Part shown: one piece after another, positions 8,767 to 17,363 of the stretch
Position numbering within the stretch: position 1 is the stretch's first letter
How the letters are laid out: each line of letters opens with the position of its first letter
Made by a program: the position numbers and the translations under genes
The notes under the pieces: generated by a model
What the model saw: only the letters and a program-made list of their open reading frames with translations
Told to the model about the DNA's origin: nothing
Database searches by the model: none
Assembly: GCF_014851765.1 (NCBI RefSeq)
Contig: NZ_JACVAI010000006.1
Coordinates: 248,001-312,000 of the forward strand
Source of the DNA: Pseudomonas sp. PDM04
GTDB taxonomy: Bacteria > Pseudomonadota > Gammaproteobacteria > Pseudomonadales > Pseudomonadaceae
Length of the DNA: 64,000 nt
Direction of reading: 5' to 3'

Positions 8767-9123
8767 ATGTCGCAATATCGGATTTCCAATGCGGCGCGCG
8801 CCGACATTGTCGACATCCTCCGGCTCTCCCAGACGCAGTTCGGTGATCAAACACGCCAGCGCTACCAGGCGCTGATCCTCGCGGCGCTGCAAGCGCTTGC
8901 CGACGCACCTCATCGCATTGGCAGCCACGACCGCGATGAGCTTGCACCGGGCCTTCGCAGCTATCACCTTTCCTATTCACGCCAGCAGGCCAAACAAACC
9001 CATGGAACGGTGAAAAATCCACGCCATATCGTGTTCTATCGTGTGGCAAACGACGACGTGATCGAGGTCGTCAGACTCCTTCATGACGCCATGGAAGTGC
9101 AGTTGCACTTGCCGAACGACTGA
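8767..9123 (+). CDS. parE: ParE-family toxin
   Basis: 118 aa, slightly longer than the usual 95-105 because of a Gln/Lys-rich insertion (SRQQAKQTHGTVKN) before the last strands. The RelE/ParE fold signature is clear: ISNAARADIVDILRLSQTQF at the N-terminus, APGLRSYHLSYS, then HIVFYRVANDDVIEVVRLLH with the conserved Arg and His near the C-terminus. ParE toxins poison DNA gyrase, whereas RelE toxins cleave mRNA; pairing with a ParD-type antitoxin favours the former. The gene is intact and follows parD at a 2-base gap. Confidence 0.9.
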   Translation: MSQYRISNAARADIVDILRLSQTQFGDQTRQRYQALILAALQALADAPHRIGSHDRDELAPGLRSYHLSYSRQQAKQTHGTVKNPRHIVFYRVANDDVIEVVRLLHDAMEVQLHLPND

Positions 9124-9228
9124 TCAGCAACCTGGCCCAACGGTTTAACCGGCCATGAACAGCGAAGGTAAGGCGCCCCCTCAAGATCTCAACCTGAGCC
9201 CCGCCGCCGCGAATCAAGCTCCATAAAA

Positions 9229-10893
9229 TCAGCGATCCTCCTGCGTATTGCGCAAGAAACGCTCAAGCACATTTTTTGTGATCATCACGGTGTAAATGTC
9301 TGCCTGCATCAGCCCATGTACCCATTCGCACGTGGCGGCGGTAAAGACCTCACCTCGACCTTTGTGGAAGTGCACCACCATGCCAGCCCCGCGGCTATGC
9401 GAATCGATGCTGGCGTCGCTAAGGTCGGGCGCCAGGATGGAAGCACGGAACCGGGCATCGCCATCGCCGAGCATGAACGAATAGGCATCCTCGGCGCGGC
9501 CGTGCTCGGCATTGGTTGCAAAGCCCATTGCGAGGATTTGCAATCCGCAGGGCGCACCGTCGGTGCCGAGCGGTTCCGGGAGGCCGTCGACGAACGTGTA
9601 TTCCAGGCCGTCCACCTCATAGCCGAAGATGTTGGCTTCGTCTGCGAACATGTCCGCGTAACCCAGGCCCGTCCCCATGAACGCCCAGTGCTCAGGCCTG
9701 AAGACGGTATACCCGCGAGGGCCACGCGGAGCCATTCCCCCAAAGCTGGCATAGATCCCGCGCAGAGCATTCACCCCGAACGTCCTTGCCCCTGGGTGAT
9801 TCACCCTCGGGTCTTCCCAGGCTCCCGTTAGCCGATGAGGCTCGGTAGCCGCCACAGGATCGAGCGCACCGGCATCGTACTTGTAGGCCACCTGCCGCCG
9901 CCCCTCATCCTCCAGACGAATCTGCCACATGAAGTTGCCGGCGAAGCGCGCGACCTTGCCGCCCTCCTCGACAAAAGCGTCGACATGGTCGCGCATTTCC
10001 CGCGTCCAGTACTCGTCGTGCCCGGTGAAGACGGCGCAGGCGTAGCCCTCGAGTGCGTGCCGGTCGTGATGCAAATCGTCCTGGGTCAGGATATGCACCG
10101 TATAACCTTGCTGCTCGGCCCAAACCACAAAAGGTCTCTCGTAAGAGGCCCACCCCGCCAGCGCGTAGTACTTGGCGTAGCCGTTAAGGCTGGCCCATTC
10201 GATGAACTCATAGCGCGCCGGCCCTGGCTTGCGGGGCCGCGTCGCGTTGACGCAACGGGGTGCGCCCTCCGGCAGCCACACCTGCCCTCGCGCCCAGGGG
10301 CGCTGCGCCGACAGCAACGGCGAGCGGCCACGCGGCGTGTCGGGGTGAATGCCAAAGTAATGATTGGCACCGCCCCAGTCGTTATAAGCGGCCCAAGTCG
10401 AGGTGGCTGCGACGAGCACCAAGGCATCGGTACTCTTGCGCAGCGCCTTGACGATGAACAGATGATGCCCGAGGACGCTGTTGTCGCCGTCCCGCACTTC
10501 CACTATGTAGCCACCCGGCTCGGCATCCGCCGGGATTGACCATTGCATGAAAACGGGCCATTGGCAGCCCTGCTCATAGGCACGTTCGGGTATGGGGTGG
10601 AATCGCGCGTCAAGGCTGTCGGTGGTATGCAGCGTGCGGGCGATGGCGCCATCACGATAGATCCTGAGTTTCACTTGCGGGCGGTTTGACGACAGGTACA
10701 GGCAAACCGAATCACCCGGGCTATAGGCACGACGGTCCGAGTAGCACCAGGCGGCCGCCGGGCCAGACTCGGAAGGGACTTCGACCCAGGTCTCGCGAGC
10801 GCCCTGACGTGGCCCCGAAGTCTGGCTGACGGTCACGTTGGCGCCCGGTCGTTCGCCTCGCGCAGCAGGTTTTTTCAGGTCTGTGGAATTCAT
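9229..10893 (-). CDS. N,N-dimethylformamidase beta-subunit-like protein
   Basis: 554 aa. Residues about 45-135 form a beta-sandwich (SPGDSVCLYLSSNRPQVKLR). Residues about 150-540 resemble the C-terminal domain of the large subunit of N,N-dimethylformamidase, with WAAYNDWGGANHY, FTGHDEYWTREMRDHVDAFV and GGKVARFAGNFMWQIR. It is shorter than the characterised subunit (about 760 aa), and no small-subunit gene lies next to it. It has no signal peptide. An amide-hydrolase role is inferred from family membership; the substrate is unknown. Its start overlaps the stop of the MHS permease by 4 bases (ATGA), so synthesis is coupled to that transporter. Confidence 0.75.
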   Translation of the reverse strand: MNSTDLKKPAARGERPGANVTVSQTSGPRQGARETWVEVPSESGPAAAWCYSDRRAYSPGDSVCLYLSSNRPQVKLRIYRDGAIARTLHTTDSLDARFHPIPERAYEQGCQWPVFMQWSIPADAEPGGYIVEVRDGDNSVLGHHLFIVKALRKSTDALVLVAATSTWAAYNDWGGANHYFGIHPDTPRGRSPLLSAQRPWARGQVWLPEGAPRCVNATRPRKPGPARYEFIEWASLNGYAKYYALAGWASYERPFVVWAEQQGYTVHILTQDDLHHDRHALEGYACAVFTGHDEYWTREMRDHVDAFVEEGGKVARFAGNFMWQIRLEDEGRRQVAYKYDAGALDPVAATEPHRLTGAWEDPRVNHPGARTFGVNALRGIYASFGGMAPRGPRGYTVFRPEHWAFMGTGLGYADMFADEANIFGYEVDGLEYTFVDGLPEPLGTDGAPCGLQILAMGFATNAEHGRAEDAYSFMLGDGDARFRASILAPDLSDASIDSHSRGAGMVVHFHKGRGEVFTAATCEWVHGLMQADIYTVMITKNVLERFLRNTQEDR

Positions 10894-12239
10894 TGACTCG
10901 TACTCCTTTGATCGGCTGATTCTGTGGCTCGACCCGTCAATGCATTTCCGCTGACTCGAGCGCCCGGCGCCTCGATGTGCGCAAGGTCGATGCCCGCCGT
11001 TTCGTCGATAAGAAACCCTGCCAGGACAGTGACTACGCCCAACCCGATGACATAGCTGACGTACAGATAGGCAAGGTCGGCGCCGCTGAGATAGTTGTGC
11101 AGATAAGGGGCGGTGCCGCCAAAGATCGCCACTGAAACCGACGAGACCAATCCGACGCCCTGTGCCCGTGCCTGAGTCGGCACCTGCTCGGAGAGCACAG
11201 CGGGGAAAATCGCCGCGATCAACGACCAGGCGCCGAGCCCCAGCATCTGGGCCAGAAACAGCGTGTAGGGCTCAGTGGTTACCATGATCGAAATGGGATA
11301 GGTCAGCAGGATCACACCCAGGCCCCAGGCGATGACCATGGGCCGGCGCCCTACCCGATCGGACAACATTCCGCAGACCGGCAACCAGCACACGCAGAGG
11401 ATCTGCGCGAGAAGACTCGCCACATAGGCACCCGTGGCGTCCATGCCCTGGGCAATCGCCGTCGAAGCGCCGAACGTGACCCAGGCGTAGTAAGTGACAT
11501 TGGCGGCCGCTGCAAGCATGACGATGTTACGCGCCACTCGCAGCATCTCCCCCGTCGACAGCTTGCGCGGCGGCCGCGCTTGCCCCTGCTGTTCCACGAA
11601 CACATGAGATTCCTGGGCACCGCGGCGCAAAAACAGCGCGTAAATACCGAGCACTCCACCCATGGCGAAGCCGATCCTCCAGCCGTAGTCGCCCATGGCC
11701 TGCGCGCCCAGCAGCCAGGTCAGCAGTGCCGCCACGGCCGTTGCCGCCATCACTCCCAGCGTCACCCCCACGTACACGGAACTGGACCATAAGCCACGGT
11801 GCTCGCTTGGGGCTATCTCGGCGACATAGGTGTAGGAAACCCCTGTCTCGCCACCATGGGCGAGCCCCTGCATCAGGCGGAAAAACAGCAGCGCGACCGA
11901 GGCATACAGGCCGATGCTCTGGTAATCAGGGATAAGCGCAATGCCCAGACTGCTGAGCGCAAGCAGCAGCATGGTGAGCACCATGATGGTCCGGCGCCCC
12001 AGTCGGTCGCTCAGTCGGCCAAACAACCAGCCGCCCACAGGGCGTGCGACAAAGCCAACCGCAAACACGGCAAGCGTCGCGAGCATCGCCGAGCGCGCAT
12101 CGGTCTTGTCGAACAGGTTGCTTGCCAGGTACACCGAAAAGGTTGCGTACAGGGTCCAGTCAAACCATTCAAGCGCATTGCCGATACTTGCTGCGCGCAA
12201 CGATTTGAGGCGTCCTTGGTGAGACGTCGTATTGTTCAT
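10890..12239 (-). CDS. MHS-family MFS transporter (proton symporter type)
   Basis: 449 aa from the ATG at 12239, with AGGAG 7 bases upstream. Twelve predicted membrane segments. The MHS signature is present: IGNALEWFDWTLYATFSVYL in helix 1 and GRLSDRLGRRTIM in the loop between helices 2 and 3, with an acidic ASIG...EWFD pattern typical of alpha-ketoglutarate, shikimate and citrate permeases. It probably imports a small carboxylate or amide-containing compound across the inner membrane. It is first in a two-gene operon with the dimethylformamidase-like gene, which suggests that this protein imports the substrate. Confidence 0.88.
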   Translation of the reverse strand: MNNTTSHQGRLKSLRAASIGNALEWFDWTLYATFSVYLASNLFDKTDARSAMLATLAVFAVGFVARPVGGWLFGRLSDRLGRRTIMVLTMLLLALSSLGIALIPDYQSIGLYASVALLFFRLMQGLAHGGETGVSYTYVAEIAPSEHRGLWSSSVYVGVTLGVMAATAVAALLTWLLGAQAMGDYGWRIGFAMGGVLGIYALFLRRGAQESHVFVEQQGQARPPRKLSTGEMLRVARNIVMLAAAANVTYYAWVTFGASTAIAQGMDATGAYVASLLAQILCVCWLPVCGMLSDRVGRRPMVIAWGLGVILLTYPISIMVTTEPYTLFLAQMLGLGAWSLIAAIFPAVLSEQVPTQARAQGVGLVSSVSVAIFGGTAPYLHNYLSGADLAYLYVSYVIGLGVVTVLAGFLIDETAGIDLAHIEAPGARVSGNALTGRATESADQRSTSQ

Positions 12240-12287
12240 GGGGTATCTCCTGATTACGGACGGATCGAGGCGCTGTGACAAACCGGA

Positions 12288-13532
12288 TCAAAGGTGCAAC
12301 GCGGGCTGGCGAACGCCATGGGCAGAAGGGACGCGGACACGCAACGCAATCAGCAACGCGGCGAGCAGCATCAGCACCGCCGCGGCTATGAATACGCCTG
12401 CGCTGCCACCGAGGCTGAACATCGCACCGCCAGCGGCGGCGCCGGTGGCAATGGCTGACTGCACAGAGGCCACTACCATGCCTCCGGCGCTTTCCGCCTG
12501 ATCAGGTACCGCGCTGGCGACCCAGTTGGACCACGCCACCGGCACACCACCAAAGGCCAAGCCCCAGACCGCCAGCAGTACCGCCTGCCCCGGCACCGAG
12601 GCCGGCAACAGCACCAACGCCAGTGCCGCAACGCCGACCAGCGCGGGCATCAGCACCAGCGTGGCCAGCGGGTGGCGCTCCAGCAGCCTGCCGGCCAACA
12701 GCGTGCCGACGAAGTTCGCCACACCAAAGCCCAGCAGCATCAGTGACAGCCCTTGCGGGCCGATGCCGGTCGTGCCTTCGAGGAACGGTCGAACATAGGT
12801 GAACATCGCGAAGTGGCCGCTGTGCACCAGCACACAACCGAACATCCCCATGGCGATGCCCGGACGCTGCAACACCTCGAGAACGGTGCGCAGACGTGCC
12901 GGCCGACGCGGCGCCAGGCGCGGCAGAGTGAACGACTGGAAAGCCAGGGTCACCATGCCGACCGCCGCCGCTGCGAAGAACGCGCTGCGCCAGCCATACA
13001 ATCCGCCCAGATAGCTGCCCAGCGGCACTGCCACCACCGTGCCGATGGCAATGCCGCTGAAAATGATCGACAGCGCCCGGGGCAACAGAGCACTCGGCAC
13101 CAAGCGCATCGCCACCGCCGCCGCCATGCTCCAGAACCCGCCAAGGGCAATGCCCAGCAAGATGCGCATCAACAACAGCACCGCGAAGCTGGAGGAAACG
13201 GCGACCAACAGATTGGAGGCGACCATCAACGTGGAAAAACCCAACAACACCCAACGTCGGTCGATGCCACGGGTCAGGCCTGGCACCAACAAGCCAGCGA
13301 ACAGCGCGACCACTGCGGTCACCGTTACCGCCTGGCCAGCCAGCGCTTCGGACACGCCCAGGTCGGCAGACATCAGCGTCAACAAGCTGGCCGGAAGGTA
13401 TTCAGCGGTCAGTAATCCGAACACCCCCATTGCCAACGAGAAGACGGCCATCCACGCGGGCGTCGCAGGTTCTACGTCCGCGCCGACGCCGGGATGGCGG
13501 TCGGACACGGCGTTACATACACAATCAGTCAT
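12288..13532 (-). CDS. MFS exporter, DHA1 family (NepI/YdhP-like)
   Basis: 414 aa with about 12 hydrophobic segments. The pattern FGLLTAEYLPASLLTLMSAD in the first helix and GIDRRWVLLGFSTLMVASNL after the second match the AraJ/NepI/YdhP branch of drug-proton antiporters, which export nucleosides, sugars or toxic compounds. The gene is divergent from an AraC-type regulator (13635), the usual layout for a regulator-exporter pair. It ends 49 bases before the start of the MHS permease on the same strand, so read-through into that operon is possible. Confidence 0.85.
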   Translation of the reverse strand: MTDCVCNAVSDRHPGVGADVEPATPAWMAVFSLAMGVFGLLTAEYLPASLLTLMSADLGVSEALAGQAVTVTAVVALFAGLLVPGLTRGIDRRWVLLGFSTLMVASNLLVAVSSSFAVLLLMRILLGIALGGFWSMAAAVAMRLVPSALLPRALSIIFSGIAIGTVVAVPLGSYLGGLYGWRSAFFAAAAVGMVTLAFQSFTLPRLAPRRPARLRTVLEVLQRPGIAMGMFGCVLVHSGHFAMFTYVRPFLEGTTGIGPQGLSLMLLGFGVANFVGTLLAGRLLERHPLATLVLMPALVGVAALALVLLPASVPGQAVLLAVWGLAFGGVPVAWSNWVASAVPDQAESAGGMVVASVQSAIATGAAAGGAMFSLGGSAGVFIAAAVLMLLAALLIALRVRVPSAHGVRQPALHL

Positions 13533-13594
13533 TGCACGGATCTCCCAATCTTCATGGCGAGCCGAAGTCTAGGCGCCGGAAGCTGGATGATCTA

Positions 13595-13621
13595 TGATCG
13601 AAAATCTCTACTTTTTGATCA
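13595..13621. promoter_or_regulatory. Inverted repeat between MFS exporter and AraC regulator
   Basis: TGATCGAAA and TTTTGATCA form an imperfect inverted repeat with a short AT-rich centre, ending 13 bases before the AraC-type start codon and about 60 bases from the divergent exporter start. The position suits autoregulation of the AraC gene, or it may be the promoter itself. Unproven. Confidence 0.35.
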
Positions 13622-13634
13622 AAACACCTGAACG

Positions 13635-14603
13635 ATGCCTGATGATCAGTTTGCTCTCTCCTCGGACCTCATCAACGAGCTGTTGCGCGGCATGCGCCTG
13701 CGTGGCGTCGAATACCGGCGTATCCAGGCGGGTCCAACCTTCGGCTTGGGCTTCGCGGAAAAACCCGGGCATGCCTGGTTCCACTTCATGGCGGTCGGTC
13801 ATGCGGTGCTGAAAATGCAGGACGGCAGCACCTACGCGCTGTCTGCCGGCAACGCCGTGTTCATCTCTCACGGCGCGGCCCATCAACTGTTTTCTGATCC
13901 GGAGGCGCCCGTTCAAGACATCGACCGACTGGACGGCGCGCCTTTAGGTGACACCGTCAGCGCGGTGGATACCGGAACCGATGCCAGCGCCACGCCGAGC
14001 ACTATTTTGTTCAGTGGATGCATGGAGTTCGAACTGGGCAGTATCCATGGCCTTGGCCGGCTGATGCCGGGCCTGATGCTGATTGATGCCGGCGGCCAGC
14101 GTTACCCCGGGCTGGTGCCGATCCTGACCACCATGGAGCGCGAAGTCAGCGCCGCCCGAGTGGGTTTCGCCGGTATCCTCGCGCGGTTGGCCGACGTGGT
14201 GGCCGCCATGGTCGTTCGCGGCTGGGTGGAGTGCGCCTGCGGCAACGCTTCCGGGCTGGTCGCCGCCTTGCGCGATCCACGCTTGGCCGGTGCACTGCTT
14301 GCGCTCCATCAACAACCGGGCCGCGACTGGACTGTTGCGCAGCTGGCAGAGCACTGCAATACCTCGCGCTCGGTGTTCGCGGAGCGCTTCCAGGTGACGA
14401 TTGGCATGACCCCGCTGCGCTACGTCACCGAACTGCGAATGCGGCTTGCAAGCCAGTGGCTGACCCTCGAAAGGCTGCCGATTGAAGAGGTGGCACAGCG
14501 CTTGGGCTATACATCCCAGGCCGCATTCAGTCGTGCATTCAAGCGCATTACGGGCCAGACACCGGGATTGAGTCGCAAGGTGAGGCAGCCCGTTGTGTCT
14601 TGA
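13635..14603 (+). CDS. AraC-family regulator with cupin N-terminal domain
   Basis: 322 aa. Residues about 10-200 form the Cupin_6-type sensor (PGHAWFHFMAVGHAVLKMQD, then AVFISHGAAHQLF). Residues about 220-318 carry two helix-turn-helix motifs (VAQLAEHCNTSRSVFAERF; IEEVAQRLGYTSQAAFSRAF) and the usual FKRITGQTP ending. Members often control a neighbouring exporter or oxidoreductase in response to electrophiles or antimicrobials. Divergent orientation makes the MFS gene at 12288-13532 the likely target. Confidence 0.9.
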   Translation: MPDDQFALSSDLINELLRGMRLRGVEYRRIQAGPTFGLGFAEKPGHAWFHFMAVGHAVLKMQDGSTYALSAGNAVFISHGAAHQLFSDPEAPVQDIDRLDGAPLGDTVSAVDTGTDASATPSTILFSGCMEFELGSIHGLGRLMPGLMLIDAGGQRYPGLVPILTTMEREVSAARVGFAGILARLADVVAAMVVRGWVECACGNASGLVAALRDPRLAGALLALHQQPGRDWTVAQLAEHCNTSRSVFAERFQVTIGMTPLRYVTELRMRLASQWLTLERLPIEEVAQRLGYTSQAAFSRAFKRITGQTPGLSRKVRQPVVS

Positions 14604-14639
14604 AACCGAGCGCAGCAGTCGATGATCCGTGCCTCTGGC

Positions 14640-15401
14640 TCATTTACCGCCCGTGACGTCGAGGAATGTACCGGTAACGAAGGATGCCTCCGCGCTCGCC
14701 AGCCATAGAATCGCTTGTGCCACTTCCTCAGGCTGGCCGCCGCGCCCCATGGGGATCGAATCCTTGACGCGATCGACCCGCCCTGGCTCTCCGCCACTGG
14801 CATGCATGTCGGTATAGATATGTCCGGGGCGAATACAGTTGACGCGTATCCCTTCCCGAGCCACCTCCTTGGCAAACCCAATGGTGAAAGTCTCCAACGC
14901 GCCCTTCGACGCCGCATAGTCGACATACTCATTGGGGCTGCCGAGGCGCGCCGAGGCTGATGAGACGTTGATCACCACACCGCCCGGGCCGTTGTGACGG
15001 TAAGCCATGCGCTTCACCGCCTGTTGGGCGCAGAGCATTGGCCCAAGGGCATTGACCGCAAAGATGCGCTGCATCCGCTCGTAGCCGAGCGCTTCCAGGC
15101 GAGACTGAGGCGCCAGCATTGCGGCGTTATTGACCAGTACGTCGATGCGTCCGAACGAACGGTCGATCGCAGCGAACAGATCGGCCACCTGTTGCGGGTC
15201 CGCACTGTCGGCCCGCATCGCTAACGCCCTGCGGCCCAATGCTTGCACGTCGGCCACCACGGCCAGCGCTGCGGACTCGTTGGCAACGTAGCTGATAGCG
15301 ACGTCATAACCTCTTTCGGCGGCCAGCCGCGCGGTTGCTGCCCCCACTCCACGACTTCCACCCGTGATCAGAATCAGCGGTGCCTGCGAGACGTTGACCA
15401 T
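14640..15401 (-). CDS. Short-chain dehydrogenase/reductase (SDR)
   Basis: 253 aa from the ATG at 15401, with AAGGAG 9 bases before it. Classical SDR: cofactor motif TGGSRGVGAA (TGxxxGxG), NNAAM, catalytic Ser in NVSSASA, YVDYAASKG (Tyr-x3-Lys) and a terminal TGTFLDVTGGK. The Tyr, Lys, Ser and Asn are all present. Closest in style to YgfF/glucose-1-dehydrogenase-like oxidoreductases; substrate unknown. It begins 29 bases after the EamA transporter on the same strand and is probably in the same operon. It is convergent with the AraC gene. Confidence 0.88.
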   Translation of the reverse strand: MVNVSQAPLILITGGSRGVGAATARLAAERGYDVAISYVANESAALAVVADVQALGRRALAMRADSADPQQVADLFAAIDRSFGRIDVLVNNAAMLAPQSRLEALGYERMQRIFAVNALGPMLCAQQAVKRMAYRHNGPGGVVINVSSASARLGSPNEYVDYAASKGALETFTIGFAKEVAREGIRVNCIRPGHIYTDMHASGGEPGRVDRVKDSIPMGRGGQPEEVAQAILWLASAEASFVTGTFLDVTGGK

Positions 15402-15430
15402 TGAACAAAACTCCTTAGCCGTTGGCTGTA

Positions 15431-16258
15431 TCAGCCGATGATGAGGGTGCCGCTGGCGATCACCACGCACGCCAGTATTCGGCGTGCGGTGAGCGTCTCG
15501 CCGAGGAACACATAGCCGATCAACGCCGCAAACAGCACGCTGGTTTCGCGCAATGCGGATACCGCGCCCAAAGGCGCTTCGTTCATGGCGTAGATGACCA
15601 TTCCATAGGCGAGCAAAGAGACCAGCCCGCCGACCAACGCGGTCACTGTTCCGGGCCGGACGCAGAACAAGCTGCGGGCGTCACGCAGGCCGATGTAGAC
15701 CAGCGGCATCAGCACGCCCCACAGGCCGCACATCCAGACCGTGTAGGCAAGCGGCGCGCCGGAGAGCCTGGCACCGATGCCGTCGACCACGCTGTAGGCG
15801 GCGATAAAGCCGCCTGTCCCCAGCGCATAGGGCAGGCTGGGAATCGACAGACTGCGCCCTCTGAAGGCCAGCGAAATAATCCCACCTGACACCAGCGCGA
15901 TACCCAGTAACTCGCCAGGCGTGATGTGTTCTCCGGCAAACACGGCGGCACCCAAGGTGATCAGCACCGGCGACGATCCGCGTGAAATCGGATAGACCTG
16001 CCCCAGGTCGCCGACGCGGTAACTGCGCACCAGAAACAGGTTGTAGCCCACATGCAGCAGTGCCGAAAGCACCGCGTAGCCCCAGCTTTCAATCGCTGGG
16101 GGCGCCATGAAGGCTGCGGCAACGACACTGGTGATGGCGATGGCAATGCACATCACCGTCATGGACCACAGCCGGTCGGCACCGCTGCGCAGCAGCGCGT
16201 TCCAGCTGGCATGCAGGAGCGCGGCAAAAAGCACGAGGAAGATAAGATGAATAGGCAT
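15431..16258 (-). CDS. EamA/DMT-family transporter
   Basis: 275 aa with about ten hydrophobic helices arranged as two EamA repeats (first about residues 1-130, second about 145-275). The second repeat ends in VLFAALIGYVFLGETLTARR, the hallmark ETL/GE motif of drug/metabolite transporters. Probable metabolite exporter of the inner membrane. It is followed by the SDR gene (29-base gap) and preceded by a co-directional LysR gene (74-base gap), so the three may be functionally linked. Confidence 0.87.
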   Translation of the reverse strand: MPIHLIFLVLFAALLHASWNALLRSGADRLWSMTVMCIAIAITSVVAAAFMAPPAIESWGYAVLSALLHVGYNLFLVRSYRVGDLGQVYPISRGSSPVLITLGAAVFAGEHITPGELLGIALVSGGIISLAFRGRSLSIPSLPYALGTGGFIAAYSVVDGIGARLSGAPLAYTVWMCGLWGVLMPLVYIGLRDARSLFCVRPGTVTALVGGLVSLLAYGMVIYAMNEAPLGAVSALRETSVLFAALIGYVFLGETLTARRILACVVIASGTLIIG

Positions 16259-16332
16259 GCGTCACTTTAGGCAAGCCGGCGCCGGGACTAAAGCGAAGTC
16301 TCCTCATCGCAGCATGAGCGGATACTCATGGC

Positions 16333-17238
16333 TCACTGTTCTATGCGTTGCACTTTCAGCGCCTCACCGGCTAACCATTGGCGAAAACTGGCGATGTGCG
16401 GTTGCGATTCGATGCCCTTGGGGCAGACGAAGTAGTAAGCCAATGGCGATGGAAGCGGCACATCAAACAGGCGCACCAAACGGCCATCGCTGATTTCGTT
16501 CTCGACATGACCGCTGCGCACCAGAGCAACGCCCTGGCCGAGCAAGGCTGCCTCCACCGTCATGTTGGTATCGCCAAATCTGACGCTTTCCTTGAGCGGC
16601 AAATAGGCCAGCCCAACGGCCTGAAACCACACTTCCCACTTTGGCACCATTTCGGCACCATCGCGCGTCAACAGCGGGAAATGCAACAATTCTGCGGGGC
16701 TCTGCGGCGTCCCGACGCGCCGCAGCAGTTCGGGGCTGGCCACCGGAAATACCTGTTCCCCAAACAAGAACTCCGAATGCAGACCTGGGTAATTGCCCTT
16801 GCCGAGCCTGATCGCAACATCAGCCTGGCCTTGAGAGAAGTGGATGATTTTATCCGTAGTGTCCAGCGAGACCAGCAGCTCGGGGTGCTGGCGAGAAAGA
16901 CGCGGCAAGCGTGGCAGCAGCCATTTGAGCGCGAAGGAATAGGTGGTGCTGACGCTGAGTCGAACCCTGCCCTTTTGCTCGCGCAGGTCACCCAAGGTCG
17001 CCTCCAGGCTGATGAAAAACTCCCGCACGATAGGCGCCAGCGTTGCCCCCGCTGCCGTAAGGCGCAACGCCTTGCCACGCTCGAACAACTGCACGCCCCA
17101 AAGCGCCTCAAGATGCTTGAGCTGGTGACTGACCGCGCTTTGAGTAACATGCAGCTCCTGTGCCGCGGCTGTAAACGTCGGATGGCGGGTCGCAACTTCA
17201 AAAGCGCGCAAGGTCGCGGTGGGCGGGAGGTCTCTCAT
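16333..17238 (-). CDS. LysR-family regulator, GcvA-like
   Basis: 301 aa from the ATG at 17238, chosen because GcvA-type proteins begin with (K)LPP-LRAFE as here (RDLPPTATLRAFEVATRHPT); an in-frame ATG at 17274 would add 12 residues. The helix-turn-helix is TFTAAAQELHVTQSAVSHQL, and a LysR effector domain follows from about residue 90. The gene is co-directional with the EamA-SDR pair downstream and with the aldehyde dehydrogenase upstream, so its target cannot be settled from position. Confidence 0.85.
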   Translation of the reverse strand: MRDLPPTATLRAFEVATRHPTFTAAAQELHVTQSAVSHQLKHLEALWGVQLFERGKALRLTAAGATLAPIVREFFISLEATLGDLREQKGRVRLSVSTTYSFALKWLLPRLPRLSRQHPELLVSLDTTDKIIHFSQGQADVAIRLGKGNYPGLHSEFLFGEQVFPVASPELLRRVGTPQSPAELLHFPLLTRDGAEMVPKWEVWFQAVGLAYLPLKESVRFGDTNMTVEAALLGQGVALVRSGHVENEISDGRLVRLFDVPLPSPLAYYFVCPKGIESQPHIASFRQWLAGEALKVQRIEQ

Positions 17239-17363
17239 AGGGACGGTATCCAGCGAGTTATCGGAAAAGTGCATGCATGAACGCTAGCTCATGCAGCAGC
17301 TTAACTCACCGTAAATGTCGATGCCCTGACGGGGCAGTGCCTGAATTGAAACTTCTGGAGCCG

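Noticed and set aside
17321..17338. Hairpin TGCCC/GGGCA downstream of the aldehyde dehydrogenase
   Set aside because: Stem of only five pairs and no T-tract; not a convincing terminator.
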